Notes: a model not told the origin generated them from the sequence alone. DNA of 64,000 nt from Rhizobium phaseoli (GCF_010668805.1 NZ_WUFT01000017.1:62001-126000), one strand, 5' to 3'; positions 44,306 through 54,071 are shown, counted from the first letter of the stretch. Made by a program: numbers and translations.

Positions 44306-45466
44306 GTGATCGAATATGCTCTCTTGTTCGGATTGGGCTTCCTGACCGCGGCCTTCCTCGTTTTTCTGGTCTCACCCGCCGTTCACCGCCGCATTGTCTG
44401 GTATACCGAGAACCGCTTGAAGGCGACCATGCCGCTGAGCCCGCAGGAGGTTCGCGCCCAGAAGGATATGGTGCGCGCGCTCTATGCCGCTGAAAATGCC
44501 CGGACCGCCCAGGACCTTCTGCGTGAGCGGGAGAAATCCCTGTCGCTCCAGCTTCGCCACGACGCGCTTGCCGTCGATGCAGGCAGGCTTGCCGCCGATA
44601 TCGGCGAATTGCAGGCCCAGATCGGCGAGATGCATGTCGAGGCCGCCGAGCAGCGCTCGCATCTGCGCAAGGACGAGAATTATATCAGTCAGTTGAAGAC
44701 CAATCTGCATATTGCCGAACAGTCCGTTGCCAACAAGGAGAGCGAACTGGCGACGATGAGGACGCGGCTGAGCAAGCTCGGCGAACAGACCGATGGACTG
44801 AGGATCGACCTGGCTGCACGCGAGACCGAGGCGGAGAGCCTGAAATTTCGCGCCAACGCCTTGCGCGACGAACGAGACACGTTGCGCCAGGACGTCACCC
44901 TGCTGCAGAAGCGCGCCAAGGATGCCGAACAGAAACTGACGCAGCAGCAGCACATGGTGATCCGCCTGGAGGATAAGGCCGCGCGCGACAGCGCGTCCGC
45001 CGCCGAAAAGGAAACCCTGGTCGCTCGCCGCCAGCAGGAGATCGTCAAGTTGAAGGAACAGTTGAAGGCCGCCAATGCCGAGATCCGCAAGGTCAACCGC
45101 GTGCTACGCGACGCCGGTCTTGCCGGGATGGCCGCGGAGTTGCCGGCGGAATTGGCGGCCGAAGATACGACGACATCCACGCTCGACGCCGCCGTTGTCA
45201 CGGCTGAGATCGGCCAGGATGTCCGCAAACGCAGCGCCGCCCTTGCTGAGCGCTTGCAAAAGGCAAAGGCCGCGCCCGGACGCGATGGCGCGATCCGCGA
45301 GGAGATCGCCTCGATCGCCGCCAACATGGTGGCGCTGACCGCACTCAACGAAGGTCCCTCATCGCCGATCCGCACGCTTCTAGCGGAGGCTGCGGAAAAG
45401 AACCCGAACGATCGCGTCAGCCTTGCCGACCGGGCAACGGCGATCATCGCCGATCCCCAGCGCTGA
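44306..45466 (+). CDS. Membrane-anchored coiled-coil protein of unknown function
   Basis: This 386-residue protein uses a GTG start. A single N-terminal helix (about residues 4-28) is followed by roughly 240 residues of continuous coiled coil rich in Glu, Lys, Arg, Ala and Gln (for example RDERDTLRQDVTLLQKRAKDAEQKLTQQQ). A more globular C-terminal segment of about 110 residues ends in DRATAIIADPQR. I do not recognise a characterised family. The architecture suggests a scaffold or envelope-tethering role, and its neighbour is the envelope gene eipA. Confidence 0.8.
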   Translation: MIEYALLFGLGFLTAAFLVFLVSPAVHRRIVWYTENRLKATMPLSPQEVRAQKDMVRALYAAENARTAQDLLREREKSLSLQLRHDALAVDAGRLAADIGELQAQIGEMHVEAAEQRSHLRKDENYISQLKTNLHIAEQSVANKESELATMRTRLSKLGEQTDGLRIDLAARETEAESLKFRANALRDERDTLRQDVTLLQKRAKDAEQKLTQQQHMVIRLEDKAARDSASAAEKETLVARRQQEIVKLKEQLKAANAEIRKVNRVLRDAGLAGMAAELPAELAAEDTTTSTLDAAVVTAEIGQDVRKRSAALAERLQKAKAAPGRDGAIREEIASIAANMVALTALNEGPSSPIRTLLAEAAEKNPNDRVSLADRATAIIADPQR

Positions 45467-45525
45467 GACCTGCAGCAATTCAGTATGCTACGGCGTCCTT
45501 CGCGTGTCTAAAAAGACGTTGTAAT

Positions 45526-46350
45526 TTAGATCCGACCCATGGCGGAAGCTATGGAAAACAGCGCGATCCCCGTCGCCGTCGCGGCGTTAAGACTGTCGAG
45601 TTCCTCCGACTGTGGAATGCGCGCGCTCTGAAAGCGCGCAAGCAGCGCCTCCGGCAACCCCTCCCCCTCCGTGCCGACGACGAGCGCCATACGCATGGAA
45701 GCCGGAATGGCGCGGATATCGGTCTTGCCGTGCGGCGAAAGCGTCCAGATGGCAAAGCCCCGGTCGGCAAGTGCCAGAAGCATATCCAGCGCCTTGCCGC
45801 CGCGCCGGTGCGGAACGCTCAGCACCGAACCAACCGAAACACGCAGCGCCTTGCGGTAGAGCGGATCACAGCTGGTTTCGTCGAGCAGCACTGCATCGGC
45901 TCGGAAGGCGGCTGCATTGCGGAACATCGAGCCGGCATTGTCATGATTGGAGATGCCGCAGCCGACGAGGACCAGAGCCCGTTCCGGCAGCGCGTCGAGA
46001 AGTGCCGCCTCCCCACGATCCTCTCGCCGGCCGAGTGCGAGTACGCCGCGATGCAGATGGAAACCGACGACGCCGTTCAGCACATCGGCCTCGGCGACAA
46101 AGACCGGCACATCGGCCGGCAGTCGTTCCAGGATCGGCAGAACGCCGTCGACGCGGTTGCGCAGCAGCAGTATCTTCTCGGCGAAAAAGCCGCGGTCTCC
46201 CAGGTGCGCCTCGGCGAGCATGCGCAGCACGACGGTGCCTTCTGCGATGAAGCGCTTCTCTCGGCCCGTCAGGTCGCGCTCGCGGATGTTGCGGAATTCC
46301 GCGACCCGCGGATCGTCGGCGCTGTCGATGGCGATCGGGACGGCGGCCAT
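45526..46350 (-). CDS. SpoU/TrmH-family RNA 2'-O-methyltransferase
   Basis: This 274-residue SPOUT methyltransferase has a substrate-binding N-terminal half (AEFRNIRERDLTGREKRFIAEGTVVLRMLAE) and a C-terminal knot domain. The three SpoU motifs are visible: ISNHDNAGSMFRNAAAF near residue 130, VVGTEGEGLP near residue 225 and IPQSEELDSLNAATATGIALF at the end. The start at 46350 follows the usual MAAVPI opening. The RNA target (rRNA or tRNA) is not predictable. It sits 7 bases after the DUF6476 gene on the same strand. Confidence 0.92.
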   Translation of the reverse strand: MAAVPIAIDSADDPRVAEFRNIRERDLTGREKRFIAEGTVVLRMLAEAHLGDRGFFAEKILLLRNRVDGVLPILERLPADVPVFVAEADVLNGVVGFHLHRGVLALGRREDRGEAALLDALPERALVLVGCGISNHDNAGSMFRNAAAFRADAVLLDETSCDPLYRKALRVSVGSVLSVPHRRGGKALDMLLALADRGFAIWTLSPHGKTDIRAIPASMRMALVVGTEGEGLPEALLARFQSARIPQSEELDSLNAATATGIALFSIASAMGRI

Positions 46351-46357
46351 GCCCGCC

Positions 46358-46744
46358 TCAATTGCCCGAGACGGTGAGATCGACGACGGTGCGGCCAGTC
46401 CTGAAATCGAAGACCAGCGCCTTGCTCTTACCCTCGGCCGTCTCGCCGTAAAACAGGATCTGCCCTGCAGAGAACGAAGTGGACTGCACCTTGAAGCCGA
46501 GCGGCAGGGAAACTGTCGCCGAAAGCGGCGCATCCGAGGGCACGCCGGAGGCGGAAACCGTCGCCGCTGTGTCCTTCGGTTCGCTGTGCATCGTCTTGTA
46601 GACAACCGCCCCGAAGACCGCCATAAGGCTCACGAACATGATGGCGCCGGAAACGATCTGCAGGCGGACCATCTTGCGCCGGACACTTTCCATCGCCGGA
46701 TCAAGGGGCTTCTCTTCCTGATCGTCTGGCTCGATAGCTGTCAT
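46358..46744 (-). CDS. Single-pass membrane protein (DUF6476-like)
   Basis: This 128-residue protein has one membrane helix (about residues 28-50) after a short acidic cytoplasmic N-terminus (MTAIEPDDQEEKPLDPAMESVRRKM). The rest is periplasmic with LPLGFKVQSTSFSAGQILFYGE and ends in LTVSGN. It is known only as a conserved alphaproteobacterial protein. It is co-oriented with the methyltransferase and divergent from the pseudouridine synthase gene. Confidence 0.8.
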   Translation of the reverse strand: MTAIEPDDQEEKPLDPAMESVRRKMVRLQIVSGAIMFVSLMAVFGAVVYKTMHSEPKDTAATVSASGVPSDAPLSATVSLPLGFKVQSTSFSAGQILFYGETAEGKSKALVFDFRTGRTVVDLTVSGN

Positions 46745-46785
46745 CTGTGCGTCCCATTCTAAAAATACGTCGGAGAAGAAGCGTC

Positions 46786-47811
46786 TTGAGCGACCCCTTT
46801 AAACAAGCAGCAGGCAATAGAAAAGTCCTGACCGCCGATGAAACCGCAGAAGGCCGGCTCGACACCTGGCTGACGGCACAGGTCGCCGAGGAATTTTCGC
46901 GCAGCCGGATCAAGGCGCTGATCAAGGACGGCCAGGTTCTTCTGCGCGGCGAACCCGTCACCGACCCCCAGCGCAAGGTGCGCAACGGCGACAGTTTCGA
47001 AATCACGCTGCCCGAGCCGGAAGACCCGACGCCGCAAGGCGAGGATATTCCTCTCAATATCCTCCATGAGGACGAAGACGTCATCGTCATCTCCAAGCCT
47101 TCCGGTCTCGTCGTACATCCCGGGGCCGGCAACTGGACGGGAACGCTGGTCAACGCGCTGATCTATCATTGCGGCGATACGCTCTCCGGCATCGGTGGCG
47201 TGCGCCGGCCTGGAATCGTCCACCGTCTGGACAAAGACACGACAGGGGTCATGGTCGTCGCCAAGAACGACATTGCCCATCGCCACCTCTCGCTCCAATT
47301 TGCCGACCATGGCCGCACCATGCCGCTCGAGCGCGCCTATCAGGCCGTCGTCTGGGGCCGGCCCCGCACGCTGACGGGCACGGTCGACGCGCCGCTTGGC
47401 CGCGCCACCGGCGATCGCACGCGCCGCGCCGTCAAGCGCCCCGACAGTCATGACGCCGACGAGGCGATCACCCATTACGAGGTGGTCGAGCGCTTCCAAG
47501 AAAAACCCGACGCGACCGCGCTTGCCTCACTGGTCGAGTGCCACCTCGAAACCGGCCGCACCCACCAGATCCGTGTCCATATGGCTCATATCGGCCATCC
47601 GTTGCTTGGTGACACGGTTTACGGCGCTGGCTTCAAAACCAAGGCCAATATCCTGCCCCAAGACATCCGCAAGGTCGTCAACGGTTTCGGTCGCCAAGCG
47701 CTGCATGCCTTCATGCTGCAGTTCGAGCATCCCCGCACCGGCGAAATCATGCATTTCGAAGTGCCGCTGCCGGATGATATGGTAGAACTGGTCCAGTCAT
47801 TGCGGGGATAG
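46786..47811 (+). CDS. RluA/RluD-family pseudouridine synthase
   Basis: This protein has an S4 RNA-binding domain at about residues 25-80 (LDTWLTAQVAEEFSRSRIKALIKDGQVL) and the catalytic domain after it. The catalytic Asp is in GIVHRLDKDTTGVMVVAKN near residue 150, and HLETGRTHQIRVHMAHIGHPLLGD lies near residue 250. RluD converts uridines in 23S rRNA to pseudouridine. I chose the TTG at 46786 because GGAGAAG precedes it by seven bases and the family start fits; a GTG at 46747 would add 13 residues with no ribosome site. rpoH follows 180 bases downstream. Confidence 0.92.
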   Translation: MSDPFKQAAGNRKVLTADETAEGRLDTWLTAQVAEEFSRSRIKALIKDGQVLLRGEPVTDPQRKVRNGDSFEITLPEPEDPTPQGEDIPLNILHEDEDVIVISKPSGLVVHPGAGNWTGTLVNALIYHCGDTLSGIGGVRRPGIVHRLDKDTTGVMVVAKNDIAHRHLSLQFADHGRTMPLERAYQAVVWGRPRTLTGTVDAPLGRATGDRTRRAVKRPDSHDADEAITHYEVVERFQEKPDATALASLVECHLETGRTHQIRVHMAHIGHPLLGDTVYGAGFKTKANILPQDIRKVVNGFGRQALHAFMLQFEHPRTGEIMHFEVPLPDDMVELVQSLRG

Positions 47812-47991
47812 AGACGTCTGCGAACCCTTCTCACAGCTGCGTGAGCAGCACCTTGAACCGCCGTTTCGCCACACTTATCTGTACATTGACTTAGTGCGGG
47901 CTCCCATTAGAGCCGCATGTCCCGGTTTGCCTTTTCTAACGCGAGAACGCGTTGCCAACGGGAGCCGGAAGCCACTTTAGGAGGGTGCACT

Positions 47992-48900
47992 ATGGCCCGA
48001 AATACATTGCCGTCCATTACCGCCGGCGAAGCCGGTCTCAATCGTTACCTCGACGAAATCCGCAAGTTTCCGATGCTTGAGCCGCAGCAGGAATATATGC
48101 TCGCCAAGCGTTATGCCGAACACGGTGATCCCGACGCCGCCCACCAGCTCGTCACCAGCCATCTTCGCCTCGTCGCAAAGATCGCGATGGGTTATCGCGG
48201 CTACGGCCTGCCGATCGGCGAAGTCGTCTCCGAGGGCAATGTCGGCCTGATGCAGGCCGTCAAGAAATTCGATGCTGAGCGCGGCTTCCGCCTTGCCACC
48301 TACGCTATGTGGTGGATCAAGGCCTCGATCCAGGAATATATTCTGCGGTCATGGTCGCTCGTGAAGATGGGCACGACCGCCAACCAGAAGCGTTTGTTTT
48401 TCAACCTGCGCCGGCTGAAAGGCCGTATCCAGGCAATTGATGACGGCGACCTGAAGCCGGAGCACGTCTCCGAAATCGCCACCAAGTTGAAAGTCTCGGA
48501 GGAGGAGGTCATTTCGATGAACCGCCGGCTGTCCGGCGACGCTTCGCTGAACGCGCCGATCAAGGCGGCCGAAGGTGACGGCGGCCAATGGCAGGATTGG
48601 CTGGTGGACGACCATGACAGCCAGGAAGACGTGCTGATCGAGCAGGATGAGCTCGACACCCGTCGGCGTATGCTGGCGAAAGCCATGAGCGTGCTGAACG
48701 AGCGCGAACGCCGTATCTTCGAGGCTCGCCGCCTCGCCGAGGATCCGGTGACCCTTGAAGACCTTTCGACCGAATTCGACATCAGCCGCGAACGCGTCCG
48801 TCAGATCGAGGTCCGCGCCTTCGAAAAGGTACAGGACGCTGTCCGCAAGGAAGCCCAGGAACGCGCCAAAGCCGTCCGGGTCGTCGAAGCGACGGCATAA
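47992..48900 (+). CDS. rpoH: Heat-shock sigma factor RpoH
   Basis: This 302-residue sigma-32 protein has region 2 with LVTSHLRLVAKIAMGYRGYGLPIGEVVSEGNVGLMQAVKKFD and RGFRLATYAMWWIKASIQEYILRSWSLVK. The RpoH box follows as NQKRLFFNLRRLK near residue 131, which identifies RpoH rather than another sigma. Region 4 ends with TLEDLSTEFDISRERVRQIEVRAFEKVQ. The ATG at 47992 has GGAGGG seven bases upstream. Rhizobia usually have two or more rpoH genes; the rluD-like neighbour fits the rpoH1 type. A terminator lies about 110 bases downstream. Confidence 0.97.
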   Translation: MARNTLPSITAGEAGLNRYLDEIRKFPMLEPQQEYMLAKRYAEHGDPDAAHQLVTSHLRLVAKIAMGYRGYGLPIGEVVSEGNVGLMQAVKKFDAERGFRLATYAMWWIKASIQEYILRSWSLVKMGTTANQKRLFFNLRRLKGRIQAIDDGDLKPEHVSEIATKLKVSEEEVISMNRRLSGDASLNAPIKAAEGDGGQWQDWLVDDHDSQEDVLIEQDELDTRRRMLAKAMSVLNERERRIFEARRLAEDPVTLEDLSTEFDISRERVRQIEVRAFEKVQDAVRKEAQERAKAVRVVEATA

Positions 48901-49011
48901 ACCTGCCGCGTGAGAATGCGTGTCGCCCGGAAGGTCGTAAGGGTTCCGGAATAACGACACTCGAATGCGCCTGATGAAGCGCGTTTTGATGCACGCGCTT
49001 TAGAATTGAAG

Positions 49012-49044
49012 AAGGCGGGTGCTTGCGGCCCGCCTTTCTGTTTT
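49012..49044 (+). terminator. Rho-independent terminator downstream of rpoH
   Basis: An 8-base perfect stem (49012-49019 with 49029-49036), followed by TTTCTGTTTT. The dispersed CACGCGCTTTAGAAT motif lies just before it at 48992-49006. Confidence 0.8.
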
Positions 49045-49107
49045 AATTCTCTTTTCGCAGCCTCGGCACCCTGTCACAGGCCGGAAAGCTGGCATGGCGG
49101 ACAACAA

Positions 49108-51603
49108 TCACTGGCTCGTCGACACATCCCCGAGCGCGGTCCATTCCTTGATCGCGGTATTGAAGGCGTCCGTTCCCGTGCCGCCTTTTTCCATCGTCAG
49201 TAGCGCGCGGCGACCGTTGCGGTAGGTGACTGGGATATCGATCCAGCTGCGGGTCGCCATCAGATCGAGATTGGCCTTGCGCGCATCGGGATAATCGTTG
49301 AGCGCGATCATGTGGAAATCGTCGGTGATCTTGGCCGGAACCGCGATCAGCGCATCGCCGCGGTCCTGCTCCGTGCGCTTCATCGAGATGCGCTGAACGC
49401 TGTCGATGCTGCCGCCTTCGAAATTCGGCGGCACCGAGAAGACGATCTCGACCAGATGGCTTGCCGGCAACGACGGATCGGAATTGCGTTTGAAGGTGAC
49501 GAGAGCCGAGAGATTTCGCTCCGGCACAGTGACGTTGCCTTGCACCGTCGCCTCCTGGCGACCGCCCTGGCCGGCCTCGTGCTGCACGCTCCAGACGACC
49601 GATCCCTCGATCGCCGTCGGCGAGCTTTGACCGATACGTTCCTCATAGAGGAACATCTTTTGCGACGAACCGACGGGGGCGGTCTGCTGCGGCGATGCCG
49701 CGGGGCCGTTCGGCGTCAGCGTTTCGGCCGGTGCGACATCGCCCTGGGCGCTGGCAGGCGGCGTATCGGCGGCCGCGACATTCTGTTCGGCGACCGATTT
49801 TCCTTCCGCCGTCGGCGTCCCCGGCACCGTCGCCGGTCCGCTGTCGACCTCGGTTCCATCCGTCAGCAGCCGCTGAGTGAATTTCGAATTGGCCACGGCG
49901 CCGTCATTGTTCAATGACGCCACTTGCGGGTTCGGCTGGGCCGGCGCCACCGGGGTATTCTGTGCTCCTGGCGTGGTCGGCTGAGCTGGCGCCACCGCGT
50001 CCGGCTGAGCAGGCGTCGCGGAGCCAGCCAGCGGCGGCGTCTCGTTCCTGGTCGCCTGCGACGGTGCCGAACTGACGAGCCCGTCGACCATCGCCACCAG
50101 CGCCTCTCTGTTCATCCAGCCGGCATAGGCGCCGCCACCGATCAAGATGAGCGCGAAGATGAGTGTGATCACGGTGCCGATGCCGAAGCGGCGGCGCTTC
50201 GGCTCCATACGGAAACTTTTGCCCTGGAGCTTGGAGGCGACCATCTGGTCGATATCCATTCCCGGATTGGCATCATCGTCGTCAGTGGCAACAGAACCAC
50301 GCCGGTCGTAGCCGCGCAGCGCCTTCGCCTCCCGCCAGTCCTGGCTCGGTGCTCCGGCCGCGGCCGCCGGCTTGCCGTCGTGGACTTCCGCGAAAATATC
50401 GACATCGTCGAAATGCGAAGCCACCGGCGTCTTCTTGTTGCTGCCGGCGTCGATCGGCGGCAGATCGTCGAAGGCGGCCGTCTCCCAGGAGAAACTCTCC
50501 TTGGCCGTCGGCATGACGGCCGCAGGCGCCACTTTTTCGAGGCTCGATATCACCTCTTCGAAGGCACGTGCCGAGACGTCGGCGGTGACTGGCGCCGTTT
50601 CCGAATATTGCCGGAGTTCCTCTTCCGCCCATTCGGTCTCGGCATCCTTCGGCGCCGGAGCCGGCGTTTCGGCGGCGGGCTCGCTCCAGATGGGATCGAA
50701 ATGCGCTGCGGCATCGGCCTGCAGCGGCTCCTCGCGGCTATGTTCGACGAATTCCTTCGGACGATCGAACTCAACGACCGGCTCCACCAGCCGGTGGGCA
50801 GCATGGTCCAGGCCGCGCGCCACGCGTTGGGACGAGTCGATAGGCTCGTGCGCCTTCTCGGCAGCCGGCTCCTCGCTTTTCACCGTCGCCGGTTCGGCCG
50901 CAGATTCTTCGGCCTCTGTGGGATGCTGCTCGTCGGGATGATATTCGCCTGCTTCCTCGCGTTGCTCGGCAGGCGACTCCCAGCGCTCATCATCTGCAGG
51001 CCAAGCCTCGGCAGCGATGTCGCGTCCGTCACCGGAATGCCATTCCTCGGCCGGCGCTTCCTCTTCATGCGAGGGATGCCAGTATGTTTCGGCAGGAGCC
51101 GGTATCTCTGCCTGCGTGGGAGCCGTGGCCTCGGCCGCAACGGACGTGGGGAGGCTGGGGGCCTCGGAGAGAGGTTCCTCGTCCGCGAGCTCTTCCTGGG
51201 GCTCCTGCGGCGCGGCAGCTTCCACGTGATCCGGCTCGTCGGCGGGCCCAACCGCCTGCGGTTCCGCAGAGGCTTCGTAGGCCGGTTCTTCGACGACGGG
51301 CGCAGGCGTCGGTTCGCTTTCGTCGCGAACCGTCTGTTCCTCCGAGGATTCCAACGCGGGAACCGCGACAACCGCCGCCTCGAGCGGCAGCGCCTCGGAA
51401 TGTTCGCCTTCCACTTCGCGGATGGCGGCCTCGAGCTTTTCGAGCTGGCGTTGCAGCATGGCTTCCGGCGGACGCGGCTTCATGTTCTCGAGCTGCCGCT
51501 GCACTGCGCCGCGGGCACGTTCGTAGACCTTCACCCGCATCTCGGGGGTATTTTCAGCTAGGCCGTCGACGGCCCGCCGAATAACTGCAATAAAATCCGC
51601 CAT
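49108..51603 (-). CDS. Large Ala/Glu/Pro-rich single-pass membrane protein of unknown function
   Basis: This 831-residue protein has a conserved-looking helical start of about 65 residues (MADFIAVIRRAVDGLAENTPEMR), with a short coiled coil. About 400 acidic, low-complexity residues rich in Ala, Glu and Pro follow. A basic stop sequence and one membrane helix lie at about residues 475-495 (GIGTVITLIFALILIGGGAYAG). Beyond a Pro/Gln/Ala linker is a globular periplasmic domain of about 200 residues ending in a block around ALLTMEKGGTGTDAFNTAIKEW. The layout is that of an envelope-spanning tether. I know no function. It lies 60 bases after purA on the same strand. Confidence 0.85.
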   Translation of the reverse strand: MADFIAVIRRAVDGLAENTPEMRVKVYERARGAVQRQLENMKPRPPEAMLQRQLEKLEAAIREVEGEHSEALPLEAAVVAVPALESSEEQTVRDESEPTPAPVVEEPAYEASAEPQAVGPADEPDHVEAAAPQEPQEELADEEPLSEAPSLPTSVAAEATAPTQAEIPAPAETYWHPSHEEEAPAEEWHSGDGRDIAAEAWPADDERWESPAEQREEAGEYHPDEQHPTEAEESAAEPATVKSEEPAAEKAHEPIDSSQRVARGLDHAAHRLVEPVVEFDRPKEFVEHSREEPLQADAAAHFDPIWSEPAAETPAPAPKDAETEWAEEELRQYSETAPVTADVSARAFEEVISSLEKVAPAAVMPTAKESFSWETAAFDDLPPIDAGSNKKTPVASHFDDVDIFAEVHDGKPAAAAGAPSQDWREAKALRGYDRRGSVATDDDDANPGMDIDQMVASKLQGKSFRMEPKRRRFGIGTVITLIFALILIGGGAYAGWMNREALVAMVDGLVSSAPSQATRNETPPLAGSATPAQPDAVAPAQPTTPGAQNTPVAPAQPNPQVASLNNDGAVANSKFTQRLLTDGTEVDSGPATVPGTPTAEGKSVAEQNVAAADTPPASAQGDVAPAETLTPNGPAASPQQTAPVGSSQKMFLYEERIGQSSPTAIEGSVVWSVQHEAGQGGRQEATVQGNVTVPERNLSALVTFKRNSDPSLPASHLVEIVFSVPPNFEGGSIDSVQRISMKRTEQDRGDALIAVPAKITDDFHMIALNDYPDARKANLDLMATRSWIDIPVTYRNGRRALLTMEKGGTGTDAFNTAIKEWTALGDVSTSQ

Positions 51604-51663
51604 CAGTACTTTCTCAAGAAGTCCGGCACCCTACCGAACCATCCTCCACAGTGACCCGTGAGC

Positions 51664-52962
51664 TTAATCCTCAAACGGATCGGTCACAAGTATCGTGTCA
51701 TCGCGCTCCGGGCTGGTGGAAAGGAGCGCGACAGGCGCCCCGATCAGTTCTTCGACCTGGCGAACATATTTGATCGCCTGTGCCGGCAGATCCGCCCAAC
51801 TGCGGGCACCGACGGTCGATTCCTTCCACCCTTCCAGCGTGATGTAGATCGGTTCGACCCTAGCTTGCGCTCCCTGGCTTGCCGGAAGATGATCAATCTG
51901 TTCGCCGTCGAGCATGTAGCCGACGCAGATCTTCAATTCTTCGAGGCCGTCGAGCACGTCCAACTTGGTAAGCGCGATGCCCGTGATGCCGTTGGTGGCG
52001 ATCGATTGGCGCACGAGTGCGGCATCGAACCAGCCGCAGCGCCGCTTGCGCCCGGTCACCACGCCGAACTCATGACCTTTTTCGCCAAGGAACTCACCGA
52101 TGGCGTCCTTCAGCTCGGTCGGAAACGGACCTTCGCCGACGCGCGTCGTATAGGCCTTGGTGATGCCGAGAATATAGCCGAGCGAGCCCGGTCCCATGCC
52201 GGAACCGGCCGCGGCCTGGCCGGCCACGGTGTTAGACGAGGTCACGAAAGGATAGGTGCCGTGATCGATATCGAGCAGGGTGCCCTGCGCCCCCTCGAAG
52301 AGGATACGGGAGCCCTTGCGGCGCTCCTTGTCGAGGAAGAGCCACACGGTGTCACGGAACGGCAGCACCCGATCGGCGATCGAGGTCAGTTCGTCCATGA
52401 TCGTCTGGTGACTGACTTCGGCGACGCCGAGGCCGCGGCGAAGCGCATTGTGATGCGTCAGAATACGGTCGACCTTGCCGGCGAGACTGTCGAGATCGGC
52501 AAGATCCATCACCCGGATGGCGCGGCGGCCGACCTTGTCTTCATAGGCCGGACCGATGCCGCGGCGTGTCGTGCCGATCTTGGTGCCGCTGTTTGATGCC
52601 GCATCCTCGCGCATCGCGTCGAGCTCGCGGTGCAGCGACAGGATGAGCGTCGCATTGTCGGCGATACGCAGATTATCAGGCGTCACCGTCACGCCCTGGG
52701 CCTCCAGCCGACCGATCTCGGCGATCAGCGCATGCGGGTCGACGACGACGCCGTTGCCGATCACCGCCATCTTGCCCGGGCGCACGACGCCGGACGGCAG
52801 CAGCGACAGCTTGTAACTCGTGCCGTCGATGACAAGTGTGTGGCCGGCATTGTGTCCGCCCTGATAGCGCACGACAATATCCGCTCGCTCCGAAAGCCAA
52901 TCGACAATCTTGCCCTTGCCTTCGTCACCCCATTGCGAACCGACCACGACTACGTTCGTCAT
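51664..52962 (-). CDS. purA: Adenylosuccinate synthetase PurA
   Basis: This 432-residue enzyme makes adenylosuccinate from IMP and aspartate with GTP, in AMP synthesis. The N-terminal GSQWGDEGKGKIVDW is the GTP loop; QGGHNAGHTLVI, FEGAQGTLLDIDHGTYPFVTSS near residue 220 and TGRKRRCGWFDA near residue 300 are family signatures. The start at 52962 has an AGGAAGAG site and matches the conserved MTNVVVVG opening. Length is normal. Confidence 0.98.
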   Translation of the reverse strand: MTNVVVVGSQWGDEGKGKIVDWLSERADIVVRYQGGHNAGHTLVIDGTSYKLSLLPSGVVRPGKMAVIGNGVVVDPHALIAEIGRLEAQGVTVTPDNLRIADNATLILSLHRELDAMREDAASNSGTKIGTTRRGIGPAYEDKVGRRAIRVMDLADLDSLAGKVDRILTHHNALRRGLGVAEVSHQTIMDELTSIADRVLPFRDTVWLFLDKERRKGSRILFEGAQGTLLDIDHGTYPFVTSSNTVAGQAAAGSGMGPGSLGYILGITKAYTTRVGEGPFPTELKDAIGEFLGEKGHEFGVVTGRKRRCGWFDAALVRQSIATNGITGIALTKLDVLDGLEELKICVGYMLDGEQIDHLPASQGAQARVEPIYITLEGWKESTVGARSWADLPAQAIKYVRQVEELIGAPVALLSTSPERDDTILVTDPFED

Positions 52963-53153
52963 CCAACTCTTCCTGTTACCGGCGGAAAACCGCACACCTG
53001 CTCAAACCCGCGCATCTATAAAGCTTTGTTTTTGGGAAAGCGACCCTGTTGTCACAGGTGATTGGGCTTTTTACGTGACAAATCAGCAGCCGGCAGGCTA
53101 TTGCCCGTCACAAAACGCCGCTCGGCGATCGCGGAAAGACGGGAAGAACGCTT

Positions 53154-54071
53154 TTGCAAGCCAAGGCCTACATCTGCCTCGTTATCGCCACCCTCTGCTG
53201 GGGCGGCAACTCCGTCGCCGGCAAGCTCGCGCTCGGGCATATCAGCCCGATGATGCTGACCTTCCTGCGCTGGTTTATCGCCGTGGCGCTGATCGCCCTG
53301 ATCTCGGTGCCGCAGCTCAAAAGGGACTGGCCGGTGGTCAGGAAAAACCTGCCGCTGCTCCTGTTTTACGGCGTCATCGGCTACACGCTTTTCAACGCTA
53401 TGCTTTACTCGGCCGTGCAATATACGACGGCGATCAATGTCGCCATCGAGCAGGCCGGCATCCCGATGCTGATCTTCCTGCTGAATTTCATGTTCTTCCG
53501 CACCGGCATTTCGCTGGCCCAATGTTTCGGCTTCGGCTTGACGTTGATCGGCGTCGCTCTGACCGCCGCTCATGGCGACCTGACAACGCTGCTGCAATTA
53601 AGCCTCAACCGCGGCGATGGACTGATGCTGATCGCCATTGCCGCCTATTCGATCTACACGATCTTCCTGCGCTGGAAACCGCCGCTCGACTGGCGCACGC
53701 TGATGGCGATCCCGGCATTCGCAGCCATGCTGACCTCGGTGCCGCTGCTCCTTTGGGAAGCCGGCCGCGATGCCGCGCAATGGCCGGACCATGCTGGCTG
53801 GGTCATCACGCTCTACACGGCGATCTTTCCCTCGCTGGTGGCGCAGATCCTCTATATCAAGGGTGTCGTGGCCATCGGCGCCAACCGGGCCGGCCTGTTC
53901 ATCAATCTGGTGCCGGTGTTCGGAACGCTGCTCTCCGTCGCCCTGATCGGCGAGACGCTGCAGTCCTTTCACGTGGTCGCGCTGGTATTGACCTTGGGCG
54001 GCATCGCGATCGCCGAAAAAGGCCGGCCGAAAACTTCGGCTGCGACCGTTCCCGCCTCACCGATGGATTGA
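53154..54071 (+). CDS. EamA/DMT-family membrane transporter
   Basis: This 305-residue drug/metabolite transporter has ten predicted helices in two EamA repeats (LCWGGNSVAGKLALGHISPMMLTFLRW near residue 10; FPSLVAQILYIKGVVAIGANRAGLFINLVPVFG near residue 225). The start is TTG at 53154 with GGGAAG upstream, which is somewhat uncertain. Such proteins export metabolites or amino acids; the substrate cannot be told. It is divergent from purA. Confidence 0.88.
   Translation: MQAKAYICLVIATLCWGGNSVAGKLALGHISPMMLTFLRWFIAVALIALISVPQLKRDWPVVRKNLPLLLFYGVIGYTLFNAMLYSAVQYTTAINVAIEQAGIPMLIFLLNFMFFRTGISLAQCFGFGLTLIGVALTAAHGDLTTLLQLSLNRGDGLMLIAIAAYSIYTIFLRWKPPLDWRTLMAIPAFAAMLTSVPLLLWEAGRDAAQWPDHAGWVITLYTAIFPSLVAQILYIKGVVAIGANRAGLFINLVPVFGTLLSVALIGETLQSFHVVALVLTLGGIAIAEKGRPKTSAATVPASPMD

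Noticed and set aside
49924..51561. 545-codon plus-strand ORF opposite the large membrane protein
   Set aside because: Arg/Gly-rich sequence without motif. The minus-strand frame has a coherent architecture, although its low complexity makes both frames long.
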